Below are positions 16,172-23,664 of a stretch of DNA of 24,646 bases, piece after piece (the stretch's first letter is position 1; every line of letters starts with the position of its first letter). The notes beneath the pieces are model-generated. The model did not search any database. It saw nothing but the letters and a program-made list of their open reading frames with translations, and was not told the origin of the DNA. Source of the stretch: Chloroflexi bacterium UBA4733 (lineage in GTDB: Bacteria > Chloroflexota > UBA4733); NCBI GenBank assembly GCA_002404055.1, contig DHIZ01000144.1, forward strand, positions 1 to 24,646. Direction: 5' to 3'. Both the position numbers and the translations under genes were made by a program.

Positions 16172-17002
16172 ATGGCACGACTCCATGGCAAGGTGGCAGT
16201 GGTCACAGGCGCCGGTCCGGGCATTGGCCGGGCGATTCCCCAAGTGTTCGCGCGGGAGGGCGCTCGGGTCACGCTGGTGGACGTGCAGCCACGAGCGGCG
16301 GAGGAGACCGCAGAGGGCATCCGCGCCGCGGGTGGTGAGGCGCTGGTCGTGCAGGGCGATGCATCCAGCAGTAAGGACTGGCGAGCGGTCGTCGAGCAGA
16401 CCGTGGAGCGTTTTGGCCGCCTCGACGTGCTCGTCAATGGCGCAGCCTGGAGCCGCGCCGTGCCGGCGGTTGACCTGGAGGAGGCGGAGTGGGACCGGTC
16501 CATCGCGGTGACGCTGAAATCGGTCTATCTGGGTGCGAAGCACTGCATCCCGGAAATGCTGAAAGGTGGCGGCGGCGCCATCGTCAACATCTCGTCAGCC
16601 AACGGCCTGGTTTCCAACCCCGGCTTCGCCAGCTACAGCGCCGCCAAGAGCGGCGTCATCGGGCTGACGCGCAACCTGGCCATCGACTACGGGCTGCAAG
16701 GTATTCGCGTCAACGCCATTTGTCCCGGCTTGATCATCAACTCGCAAACGGAAGCCCGCATGCTGGCGGACGAAGCGGAGGCGCGGGGCAGCCGTGATCC
16801 ATATCTGGTGGGCCGCTGGGGACGGCCGGAGGACGTCGCCTTTGCCGCGCTGTACCTGGCCTCGGACGAGGCCGCCTTCGTGACCGGCACAGTGCTGGCA
16901 GTCGACGGCGGCCTCACCTGCCAGTCGCCGGAAGCGACCATCCGCCCCTCCTTCCGCCGCCGCTGGCGCCGGGATGTCGCGGTCATTCGAGATGCGGAGT
17001 AG
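16172..17002 (+). CDS. Short-chain dehydrogenase/reductase (SDR)
   Basis: A 276-residue classical SDR, probably oxidising or reducing a sugar or polyol hydroxyl. Cofactor motif TGAGPGIG at 12-19 and D37 at the end of strand 2, which favours NAD. NGAA at 89-92 stands in place of the usual NNAG. The active site has S141/S142 (NISSANG) and Y155-x3-K159 (YSAAK); PG at 185-186 follows. C-terminal VTGTVLAVDGG is family-typical, then about 30 basic residues extend beyond the usual end. ATG 16172 with GAGGAGG seven bases upstream. 55 bases precede the next Gfo gene in the same direction, so a two-gene operon is likely. Confidence 0.92.
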   Translation: MARLHGKVAVVTGAGPGIGRAIPQVFAREGARVTLVDVQPRAAEETAEGIRAAGGEALVVQGDASSSKDWRAVVEQTVERFGRLDVLVNGAAWSRAVPAVDLEEAEWDRSIAVTLKSVYLGAKHCIPEMLKGGGGAIVNISSANGLVSNPGFASYSAAKSGVIGLTRNLAIDYGLQGIRVNAICPGLIINSQTEARMLADEAEARGSRDPYLVGRWGRPEDVAFAALYLASDEAAFVTGTVLAVDGGLTCQSPEATIRPSFRRRWRRDVAVIRDAE

Positions 17003-17057
17003 ACTTCATCATACCGCTTTATGCAAGGGCTGAAGTGGGGAAGGAAAGGATCACCTG

Positions 17058-18173
17058 GTGGCACAGACCTACCGCGTTGGCGTGATCGGTTTCGCGCACA
17101 TGCACATCAACGAACTCATGCGGTCTTTTGCGGCGCTGCCGAACGTGCAGTGGCTCGCCTGCGCCGACACGGTCCCGGTGGTCCCGGAACTGGTGAAGGC
17201 GCGTTTTACTCGCCAGTGGAACCTGGAGCACGCCCACCAGGATATCGGCATCCCCACGGTGTATGACGACTACCGGGTGATGCTGGACCACGAGCGCTTC
17301 GACATCGTCCTGTTCTGCCCGGAGAACGCTCGTCACGGTGAGGTGGCGAGGGCGATCGCCGCCCACGGGGCGCATATGGTGACGGAAAAACCGATGGCCG
17401 CCTCCTTGGAGGAAGCCCGTTCCATGGCGGACGCCGTGCGGGCTGCCGGCGTGGAGTGCATGGTGAATTGGCCCACTACCTGGAGTCCGGCGGTGCGCAA
17501 AGCCAGGGAATTGCTCGACGCCGGGGCCATCGGCCGGTTGTTGGAGGTCAAGTGGCGGGCGGGCTCGTTGGGGCCGCTCTCCCACGGTTCCACGCATCCC
17601 GGTGTTGCCGGCGCCGCCCTGGAAATGTCGGACGAGCAGAAGGGCGCCACCTGGTGGCACCAGCAGGCCACCGGTGGCGGGGCCTTGCTCGACTACTGCT
17701 GCTACGGCGCCTGCCTGGCCCGTTGGTACGCGGGTACACCGGCAGTTGCCGCCTTTGGTGTCACCGCCAACCTGAACAGTCCCTACGGCGATGCGGAAGA
17801 TAATGCGGTCGTCACCGTGCGCTTCCCCACTGCGCTGGCGCTCCTGGAGGCGACATGGACGACCATCGACCACGGTGTGCCTACCGGGCCGATTCTCTAT
17901 GGGGAGCAAGGCACTATGGTGGTCGAGCGGAGCGGTGCGGAGCAGGTCGTCCGCCTGATTCAGGGGAAGGGGAACGAGCCGCGCTTGATCTCCGGCGATC
18001 CGTTGCCACCGGGTCGCGCAACGCTGGCTGAAGAGTTTCTGCACCACCTGGAGACCGGCGAACCGCTGCATGAAACCCTGCGGCTCGACTTCAACCTTGA
18101 TGTTATGGCTATCCTTGATGCCGCCATCCGCTCCGCGCGCACGCATCGCCAGGAAGAGGTGGGTCCGACCTAG
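17058..18173 (+). CDS. Gfo/Idh/MocA-family oxidoreductase (AHMH subtype)
   Basis: A 371-residue dehydrogenase and paralogue of the protein encoded at 10143-11195. N-terminus YRVGVIGFAHMHINELM: the last glycine of the Rossmann motif is replaced, followed by A-H-M-H. TEKPM at 109-113. VNWPTTWSPA and GGGALLDYCCYGACLARW, with D212 and Y216, define the substrate domain and match the paralogue's unusual D-x-C-x-Y-G-A. GTG start at 17058 with AAGGAAAGGA upstream. It contains an insertion-like segment at about 168-203, longer than in its paralogue. Downstream of the SDR gene. The substrate is not known. Confidence 0.88.
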   Translation: MAQTYRVGVIGFAHMHINELMRSFAALPNVQWLACADTVPVVPELVKARFTRQWNLEHAHQDIGIPTVYDDYRVMLDHERFDIVLFCPENARHGEVARAIAAHGAHMVTEKPMAASLEEARSMADAVRAAGVECMVNWPTTWSPAVRKARELLDAGAIGRLLEVKWRAGSLGPLSHGSTHPGVAGAALEMSDEQKGATWWHQQATGGGALLDYCCYGACLARWYAGTPAVAAFGVTANLNSPYGDAEDNAVVTVRFPTALALLEATWTTIDHGVPTGPILYGEQGTMVVERSGAEQVVRLIQGKGNEPRLISGDPLPPGRATLAEEFLHHLETGEPLHETLRLDFNLDVMAILDAAIRSARTHRQEEVGPT

Positions 18174-18275
18174 CCTAGCCGCAGCGACCTTAACATTCCC
18201 CATCTTGGCTTGCTGCCGGCCGCTCGCGCTCTGCGGGCGGCGCTGCTTTGTGTTCGCCAGCATCGGCGATGAGGT

Positions 18276-18621
18276 TCACACCACGGCTGGATGTGGCGGA
18301 CCAGCGAGATAGTGGGCCTGGAGGAGGCGTTTGTGCGCAGCCGCGCGCTGGAAGGCCGTCTACCGGCCATGGCGGTCACGAAGCGCCAGGCCGGCGACGC
18401 TCCGGCCCCACGGGTGACCGCGGCAATTTGGTCGATGCGGTGCCGTTGGGTCAGTTCTCGCCTGGCGTTGGTGAGGTGGTGGGGGTTGATGCCACCGGGT
18501 AGTTGGAGAAGTGGCCGATCCGCGAGCATGCCGCGATCTCAAACCAGATCGCGGCATGCTCGCGGTCGAGGAGATTGAGTACGGCTTGCCGGGCAAGCGC
18601 ATCATAATCCACGGCGAGCAT
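18276..18621 (-). pseudogene. Frameshifted winged-helix-like DNA-binding protein remnant
   Basis: On the minus strand, three consecutive protein-like stretches sit in different frames. From ATG 18621: MLAVDYDALARQAVLNLLDR to about HFSNYP. After an apparent one-base loss near 18491-18500: GGINPHHLTNARRELTQRHR to AVTRG and on to about MAGR. After another near 18360: TAFQRAAAHKRLLQAHYLAG, ending at TGA 18278-18276. Joined, they make about 115 residues, with a helix-turn-helix/wing-like centre. I cannot name the family with confidence. Decay or sequencing error are both possible. No other gene is convincing between 18174 and 18891. Confidence 0.55.
18520..18565. repeat. Perfect 20-bp inverted repeat
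   Basis: Arms 18520-18539 and 18546-18565 are exact reverse complements, with a 6-base CAAACC spacer. The arm core is GAGCATGCCGCGATCT. It lies inside the frameshifted winged-helix remnant and downstream of the Gfo gene ending at 18173. It would form a very stable hairpin; a terminator role is weakly supported, as there is no T-tract. Confidence 0.8.
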
Positions 18622-18821
18622 TACGTTTCAGCGGCAAGCTGCCGCAGGTATAGGAGTATTGTCCCCCTTCGCAGCTTCCCGGTGCGGTGCCGCTGTGCGC
18701 GCTCGAAGAGCGGGCAGCTTTGTTTGGCTCGCGTACACATTGGCACGCTCCCAGTATGACGCCGTCCTCCTCTAACGCTTGGTCGTGCCGCATACGTGTG
18801 GGAGCAGGGTCCCACTGGCGC

Positions 18822-18915
18822 TGACCGCCATGGCCGCCAGCCGTATCATGAGAGAGGGTCAAGGCGGTCAGGAGAGTCAGCGACGGCGGTCATGGCGGGC
18901 ACGGCTGGCGGCCAT
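18822..18915. promoter_or_regulatory. Inverted repeats at the start of the HTH/coiled-coil operon
   Basis: ATGGCCGCCAGCCGT at 18830-18844 recurs as its exact reverse complement at 18901-18915. Overlapping this, the octamer GGCGGTCA occurs at 18863-18870 and 18885-18892 and inverted at 18822-18829. The repeats bracket the likely ATG (18892) of a gene for a DNA-binding protein. They could be its own operator (inference). Confidence 0.45.
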
Positions 18916-19368
18916 TGGGTGACGCTCGCTCAGGCCACTGGTTTACGTGGTGTGAGTGATCGCACGCTCCGGCGGCAGATTGCCAGCAGGGAACTGGGCA
19001 CTCAGCGCACGGGTGGGCGGCGTTTAGTTTGGATGCCCGCTTCGAGCACATTGGCCGCCATGGCCATCACAGGTTCGGCCACGCCGGCCAGCGACGACAG
19101 CCAAAACGGCGATGTGGCCGTCACGACCGCCAATGCTGGCAGTGGGGCGGCCATGGCCGCCAATCAGGATGCGCTGGCAGCCACACTCCGGGAACGGCGG
19201 TCGTTGCTTGATGCCGAGCGCGAGCGAGCGAGCCAGGCGGAGCAGGCGGCGGCGATGTGGCTGGAGCGGGCGCGCAACCTGGAGGTGCAGGTGGAGCAGC
19301 TTCTGGCGCTGCCGGCGCACGAGGAGGAGGCGGGGCCCCAGCGGCGTTGGTGGCGATTCTGGCAATGA
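18892..19368 (+). CDS. Small HTH DNA-binding protein with coiled coil and Trp-rich tail
   Basis: A 158-residue protein. Residues 9-48, WVTLAQATGLRGVSDRTLRR followed by GGRRLVWMP, look like an excisionase/MerR-like winged HTH. Residues about 50-95 are an Ala/Ser/Gly/Thr-rich linker. Residues about 96-145 (RERRSLLDAERERASQAEQA onward) predict a coiled coil. The C-terminus ends RRWWRFWQ. This architecture is seen in accessory DNA-binding proteins of plasmids and integrative elements. ATG 18892 was chosen by domain; its Shine-Dalgarno is poor (GGAGAG is 16 bases away), and a GTG at 18796 is also in frame. The stop overlaps the next start as ATGA. Probably the autoregulator of a three-gene operon (inference). 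Confidence 0.7.
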   Translation: MAGTAGGHWVTLAQATGLRGVSDRTLRRQIASRELGTQRTGGRRLVWMPASSTLAAMAITGSATPASDDSQNGDVAVTTANAGSGAAMAANQDALAATLRERRSLLDAERERASQAEQAAAMWLERARNLEVQVEQLLALPAHEEEAGPQRRWWRFWQ

Positions 19369-19712
19369 GCGGTGCTGCTTCGGTCACCGTCCGGGTGCTC
19401 TATCGCATCGTCCACCACGACCCGCCCGAAGTGAGCGACTTCCTGTCCAACGCCGCGCTCGGGAAGGTGCTACGCCGGCCGACGCCGGAGACAGAACGCT
19501 GGTGGCGCGGCATCTCCACCTGCGCGACCGAGCAGGAGGCGCGGATACGTGCCCAGCAGGCGCCACGCCTCGGACGGTATATTGCCCGTCTGGAAATCCC
19601 GAACAGGGCGCTGGTCGCCGTTGAGCAGACGGGCAGTGCTCCTGGGCATCACACCGTCTGGGGCGAGGCCACGCTTCTCCAGCGTTTCGTCGTCGCTGTT
19701 GTACCGGTGTGA
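19365..19712 (+). CDS. Uncharacterised 115-residue protein, possibly ADP-ribosyltransferase/RES-like
   Basis: No function can be assigned firmly. The sequence reads VRVLYRIVHHDPPEVSDFLS near the start, GISTCATEQEARIRA at 49-63, LGRYIARLEIP at 69-79, and HTVWGEATLL near the end. An R in a Y-R-[IV]-V strand (R14), a G-I-S-T strand (S51-T52) and a late Glu are reminiscent of the R-S-E arrangement of ADP-ribosyltransferases and RES toxins; this is inference from motif shape only. ATG 19365 overlaps the HTH gene's stop, and the next gene starts 15 bases after this one ends. It could be the effector of a toxin-antitoxin-like unit. Confidence 0.6.
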   Translation: MSGAASVTVRVLYRIVHHDPPEVSDFLSNAALGKVLRRPTPETERWWRGISTCATEQEARIRAQQAPRLGRYIARLEIPNRALVAVEQTGSAPGHHTVWGEATLLQRFVVAVVPV

Positions 19713-19727
19713 GCTGCGCCGTACACT

Positions 19728-19967
19728 ATGGGCATGTACACGCTCTGGGACGTCGAATCCGGCAACCTGACCGAAGAATTTCCGACGCTGGCGGCTGCCC
19801 TCGCGGCGGTCCGCGACGACGTCGTGCAGCGTGGTCGGCAGGACGCTGAAGCCTACGCGCTATTCCAGGAAACCACCGACCAACCGCGCGTCATCGCTGA
19901 GGGTGCCGACCTCATCGAGCTCGCCCTCCGGTCGGAGCCGGCGCAACCGTCCGCTCGCGCATCGTGA
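19728..19967 (+). CDS. Uncharacterised 79-residue acidic protein, third gene of the operon
   Basis: MGMYTLWDVESGNLTEEFPT, followed by AALAAVRDDVVQRG and RVIAEGADLIELAL. The pattern is a short beta-rich N-terminus, then helices; the protein is acidic. I recognise it only as resembling small hypothetical proteins with a W-D-V-E-S-G-N-L start in Actinobacteria and Chloroflexota; the role is unknown. ATG 19728 has a weak ribosome site; ATG 19734 is an alternative. It follows the 115-residue protein gene by 15 bases, so it is probably translated with it. An antitoxin or chaperone role for that neighbour is possible but untested. Confidence 0.6.
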   Translation: MGMYTLWDVESGNLTEEFPTLAAALAAVRDDVVQRGRQDAEAYALFQETTDQPRVIAEGADLIELALRSEPAQPSARAS

Positions 19968-20025
19968 GCGCCCGTGGCGGCGTCTCCGACGCGGAATCAC
20001 GCTGCCGATTTCGGCTCGCCTTCGA

Positions 20026-20889
20026 TCATCGCTGCGCCGTGAGGTACGCCACGGCATTGGCCTGCGGCGACGGCCTCGCAGCAAACAACTGCGCCACCTG
20101 GACGACGTGCTCCTCGGCCGCGTCGCCCAATACGGCGCGGGCCCCCTCCTCGTAGCTCGGCGCCGTCGGGTTGCCGGCGAAGCGCAGGTTTGCGGCCACC
20201 AGCGCGGGGTCGCGCGACGTGCCGGCGTCGTAGTGGTATTCATAGCCAAGGTCCACCGTCTGGAACCCGGCAGCGACACACTGCCGCACGAGGTCCCGCT
20301 CGTCGAAGCCCACCATCGGCTCGTAGTGCTCGGAATGTGCGCGCAGGTAGCGCTGGACCTTGGCATCGTCCGCCCGCAGCGCCGCCAACTCCGGCTCCCA
20401 CGCCCGCTCCCAGCCTTCAGCGGAGACGCGATTGATCGGCTCGAACAGCGAGAGGCGGCCGCCCGGGCGGAGCGCGCGCCACAACTCGCGCACAGCCGTC
20501 TCCTTGTCGAGCACGTAAATCAACACCGAACGGAGCGCCACGGCATCGAAGCTCCCGTCCGGGAAAGGCAGGCAGCGCGCATCGCCCACGACGTACCGGA
20601 CCGGCGCCCCTTCCCCGTCGTCCGCCTCGACGAAACGCCGGCAGGCGGCGAGCACGTCGTGGGAGCGGTCCAGGGCGACGACGCTGCCTGAGGGGCCGAC
20701 CCGCCGGCGCGCCTCCAGGGTCAGCCAGCCCGTCCCCGCGCCCACGTCCAGCACCCGCTGCCCGACCGCGAGCTTGGTCCCGTCGAGGACGCGGTCACGG
20801 ACCGGGTGGGGCCCCGGCGCCGTCAGGTGGGGCTGGCGCAGCAGCCAGGAGGCCCAGCGGTCGAGTCCTTGCGGCGGCTCGTCGCGCAT
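20026..20889 (-). CDS. Class I SAM-dependent methyltransferase
   Basis: A 287-residue cytoplasmic methyltransferase. Motif I is VLDVGAGTGWLTLEA (46-60); the acidic residue after strand 2 is D74 (VVALDRS). GDARCLPFPDGSFDAV (102-117) is the motif II/post-II region typical of Methyltransf_11/25 enzymes, followed by ELWRALRPGGRLSLFEP. The C-terminal 100 residues are specific and probably bind the substrate, which is unknown. ATG 20889 has TAGGAG five bases upstream; the open frame to 20979 lacks a ribosome site. Convergent with the three-gene operon; apparently monocistronic. Confidence 0.9.
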   Translation of the reverse strand: MRDEPPQGLDRWASWLLRQPHLTAPGPHPVRDRVLDGTKLAVGQRVLDVGAGTGWLTLEARRRVGPSGSVVALDRSHDVLAACRRFVEADDGEGAPVRYVVGDARCLPFPDGSFDAVALRSVLIYVLDKETAVRELWRALRPGGRLSLFEPINRVSAEGWERAWEPELAALRADDAKVQRYLRAHSEHYEPMVGFDERDLVRQCVAAGFQTVDLGYEYHYDAGTSRDPALVAANLRFAGNPTAPSYEEGARAVLGDAAEEHVVQVAQLFAARPSPQANAVAYLTAQR

Positions 20890-21138
20890 CGCGGCTCCTA
20901 ATCGTGTGCTCCTTGCCCTAGCCTTGGACTTCGCACATGTCGAATTCGATCCACGTTCGGTCCGCCAAAGCCCTTTCATGCCGACATTCGCGCCCCCGAA
21001 CGGCGCAACAAGGCCCTGAACCGAAGGTGACGACTACGGCGACGCTCTCCATGGGTCGGCACCAGAAGCAGAAGATTCCGTTCTCATTGCTGCTCCATTT
21101 CGATTTGCGAAGTGCGAAAGCCAAGCCTGGCGACGCCT

Positions 21139-21393
21139 TTACTTGCCTGCCGCGGGCGTCGCGGTTGGCTCAGTACCGGGCGACTGCAGCAGGCCGGCGC
21201 CGATGCCGGAGGTGTTGGAGTTGCCGCCGACGTTGGTGGGGACGGCGCTCACACCGTTCCCACTGGACGGCAGGAATGAGGGGAATTGGCCGCTCACTTC
21301 CTTCGGTCGCCCAACGCAGGCAGTCGTGACCAGCAGCACGGCAAGGACGGCGACAACGCTGCGCCGTCGGCGCAATACAGGGACGACAGACAT
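21139..21393 (-). CDS. Small predicted lipoprotein
   Basis: An 84-residue protein with a basic N-terminus (VLRRRR), a hydrophobic stretch SVVAVLAVLLV and a lipobox-like VTTAC, so the mature protein would start at the Cys at about residue 26 and be lipid-anchored outside the membrane. The remainder is Gly/Ser/Pro/Thr-rich and low in structure. ATG 21393 follows AGAGG seven bases upstream; earlier in-frame ATGs (21411, 21441) are less well placed. No family recognised. It lies downstream of the broken lacI gene in the same direction. Confidence 0.6.
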   Translation of the reverse strand: MSVVPVLRRRRSVVAVLAVLLVTTACVGRPKEVSGQFPSFLPSSGNGVSAVPTNVGGNSNTSGIGAGLLQSPGTEPTATPAAGK

Positions 21394-21520
21394 TGCATAC
21401 CTCTCGTGCATCTGAACCAGGGTAGACAGCGGCCGAGACACCCCGCAGCCTTAACGTCCTTTTCAACATCTTAGAGCACGCTGGCTCTGGCGTCAATGGC
21501 AAGGGGCGTTTGTAGCCGAG

Positions 21521-21551
21521 GGACAGGGCCGCCGATCGCAATCGCGGCCCT
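21521..21551. repeat. Dispersed GC-rich hairpin repeat, copy 2
   Basis: Begins GGGACAGGGCCGC like the copy at 12428. The outer stem AGGGCCGC (21525-21532) pairs with GCGGCCCT (21544-21551). The inner GAT/ATC pair surrounds the same CGCA loop, with one unpaired C on the 5' side. It lies just downstream of the lacI remnant's apparent stop. Confidence 0.75.
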
Positions 21552-21563
21552 ACACTCTTCCGC

Positions 21564-22296
21564 CTACGCTGTACCTGCGGGTCCACATGCCCCCGAACTG
21601 CCCGGACGACGAGATGCACCGGCAGGCGGATGACCCTTGGTTCGCCTGCCGGCGTCTCCAGGCGATCGACGAGCAGTAGCATCGCCTGGCGGCCCATTTC
21701 CAGAGGATCCTGGTGAATAGTGGTGAGGGGAGGGTAAGTCGTGAGGGAATGGCTGTCGTCACCGAAGCCGACGACAGACAGCGTTTCGGGAACACGCCAG
21801 CCAAGGCGGTGGGCGGCAAGAATGGTCAACACACCGGTGATATCGTTGATAGCAAAGGCCGCTGTCGGCCGCAGGCGCTTGAGAGAGGCCGCAATCGCGT
21901 ACACATCGGGATGGTCGGCCAGGGAGGGCAGGCGCAGATAGTCCCAGGCGCTGATCAGGTGACCGGGAGCGAATATCGATGGCGTGTCTTCCGTCGTGAT
22001 CCCTGCTGCGGCGAAGGCGGCGCGAAAGCCATGCTCACGTTCCTCCACCGTCGAAATGTCGTCGCCCTGCCGGCGCACCACCACCATCCGGCGATGCCCC
22101 AGACCGAGTAGATGCTCGGCGACGAGGCGACCGCCGGTGATGTTATCGGCGGTGACCAGATCGGCGCTCAGTCCGGCAAGTGTGCGATCCACCAGCACAA
22201 AAGGGATACCACTTCGCTCCAGGCGGGCGACCGTTTCCGCACACCCCGGCTGGCCGCTGAGGTAGATGATCAGGCCGTCCGCGGCGTCGGCGTCGG
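21564..22296 (-). pseudogene. LacI-family regulator missing its HTH domain and frameshifted at the 3' end
   Basis: The ligand-binding domain of a LacI/GalR repressor is clear: ADGLIIYLSGQPG, VDRTLAGLSADLVTADNITG, GRLVAEHLLGLGHRRMVVV, TAAFAINDITGVLTILAAHR, VVGFGDDSHSLTTYPPLTTI and RLPVHLVVR. It begins abruptly near 22290, so the N-terminal 100 or so residues with the HTH are absent. The frame carrying this domain runs on past its natural end to 21170 through the hairpin repeat. A one-base shift just after VVR gives GSSGACGPAGTA and a TAG at 21566-21564, which fits how the family normally ends. It cannot bind DNA as a normal repressor. Confidence 0.82.
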
Positions 22297-22552
22297 TTTC
22301 GCCAACGCGGCGCTCGGCGCGGTCTTCGCGCTGGTTGGCCTGGAAGTGATCGGCCTTGGCCCGGCCAATATCATCGACCTCGGTCTCCTCATCAACTATG
22401 CGATAAGCTGGGGTGCGATGAGTCTCGGCGCCTGGCCGATCTTCGTCGCTCCGGTCGTCTTCCTGTCCTTCGTGTTTATTTCCGTTAACCTCATCAACAT
22501 CGGGCTAGAAGAGATCTACAATCCGCGCCTTCGTGGCACGGCCGGTGCGTAG
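22292..22552 (+). pseudogene. C-terminal fragment of an Opp/Dpp-type ABC permease
   Basis: About 85 residues: FANAALGAVFALVGLEVIGL, then DLGLLINYAISWGAMSLGAW and SVNLINIGLEEIYNPRLRG. This is the last third of a DppC/OppC-type permease, ending in the typical N-x-G-L-[DE]-E-I-x-N-P-R-L-R. Upstream of about 22292 the frame is antisense to the lacI remnant, so the first 200 or so residues are missing. Stop at 22552; the OppD-type gene starts 41 bases later, matching normal operon order permease-ATPase-ATPase. Confidence 0.85.
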
Positions 22553-22593
22553 CGGCGATTCCTTAACACCGACCGACTGGGAAGGGTGGCGGT

Positions 22594-23664
22594 ATGGCAA
22601 TTGATCAGTCCTTGCTCCTCAACGAGCGCACAACCACTCCGGCTCCGCTCGTGGAGATCGAAGACCTGCGCGTCTTCTACAAGACGGTGTCCGGCGTCAG
22701 CCGGGCAGTGGATGGCGTCAGCCTCACCATGCAACGCGGGGAGATCCTCGGAATCGCCGGCGAATCCGGCTGCGGCAAGAGTACCCTCGCCAATGCACTG
22801 CTGCGCCTGACCCGCCCGCCCGGCTATATCGATGGCGGGCAGGTCCGCTTTCACCCGCGCGGCAGCGAACCGGTGAACCTCCTCACTGTGGACGACGCAG
22901 CGCTGCGGCGCATCCGCTGGCGCAACATGGCCTACATTCCCCAGGGGTCGATGAACTCCCTCAATCCGGTCATGCGCGTTGCCGATCAGTTTGTCGATGC
23001 CATGCAAGAGCACGGCGAAACACAAAGCGGGGCCCGTGCCAAGGTGCCGGAACTGCTCAAGGCGGTCAACCTGGCTCCCTATGTTGATCGGCTCTACCCG
23101 CACGAGTTGTCCGGAGGCATGAAGCAGCGCGTGATTATCGCCATGGCCATCGCCCTGAACCCCGATCTTGTGATTGCCGACGAGCCAACGACGGCGCTCG
23201 ACGTCAACGTACAACGCATCATTATTCAGACCCTGGCCGAGTTGCGCGACCGTCTGGGCATGTCGATCATGATCGTCAGCCACGACATGGCGGTACATGC
23301 AGAGCTGGTGGACCGCGTAGCGGTCATGTACGCCGGGCAAATCGTCGAGGTACGCCCCGTACGCCAGGTGTTCAAGGAACCGTTGCACCCCTACACGCAG
23401 GCGCTGATCGGCGCAATCCCCCAGGTGGGCGGTACACGTGTCCGCCTGGAGGGCATCGGCGGTAGTGCTCCCAACCCGACGCAATGGCCCGAGGGTTGCC
23501 GCTTCCACACGCGCTGCCCGTTTGCCACGTCCTATTGCCGGGCGGTCCACCCGGAGTTGCTGCCGGTTCCGGGTCGCGCGGCCGACGACCAGAGCCCGGC
23601 ATCGGCTGTAGCCTGCCACCTGTACCACCACCGGGCGGAAATGGGGATCACTGATGGCCGATAG
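22594..23664 (+). CDS. ABC transporter ATPase, OppD/DppD type
   Basis: A 356-residue ATP-binding subunit of a peptide/nickel/oligosaccharide-class importer. Walker [10 protein letters not shown] at 56-64, Q-loop Q117, signature LSGGMKQR at 172-179, Walker [12 protein letters not shown] at 193-203, H-loop H230. The C-terminal oligo_HPY region has C302, C308, C315 and C341; conserved cysteines here are known in Opp/Dpp ATPases and have been linked to an Fe-S cluster in some. ATG 22594 with GGAAGGG upstream. Overlaps the next ATPase by 11 bases. With its partner permease truncated in this window, its working partners are unclear. Confidence 0.93.
   Translation: MAIDQSLLLNERTTTPAPLVEIEDLRVFYKTVSGVSRAVDGVSLTMQRGEILGIAGESGCGKSTLANALLRLTRPPGYIDGGQVRFHPRGSEPVNLLTVDDAALRRIRWRNMAYIPQGSMNSLNPVMRVADQFVDAMQEHGETQSGARAKVPELLKAVNLAPYVDRLYPHELSGGMKQRVIIAMAIALNPDLVIADEPTTALDVNVQRIIIQTLAELRDRLGMSIMIVSHDMAVHAELVDRVAVMYAGQIVEVRPVRQVFKEPLHPYTQALIGAIPQVGGTRVRLEGIGGSAPNPTQWPEGCRFHTRCPFATSYCRAVHPELLPVPGRAADDQSPASAVACHLYHHRAEMGITDGR

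Noticed and set aside
17019..18263. 414-codon minus-strand open frame opposite the Gfo gene
   Set aside because: No recognisable motif, low-complexity His/Arg/Gly composition, and the plus strand has an unambiguous Gfo protein.
21170..22198. A single 342-residue protein from the LacI region
   Set aside because: The open frame exists, but its start is internal to the LacI fold and its last 140 residues read through a hairpin repeat and antisense of a lipoprotein gene.
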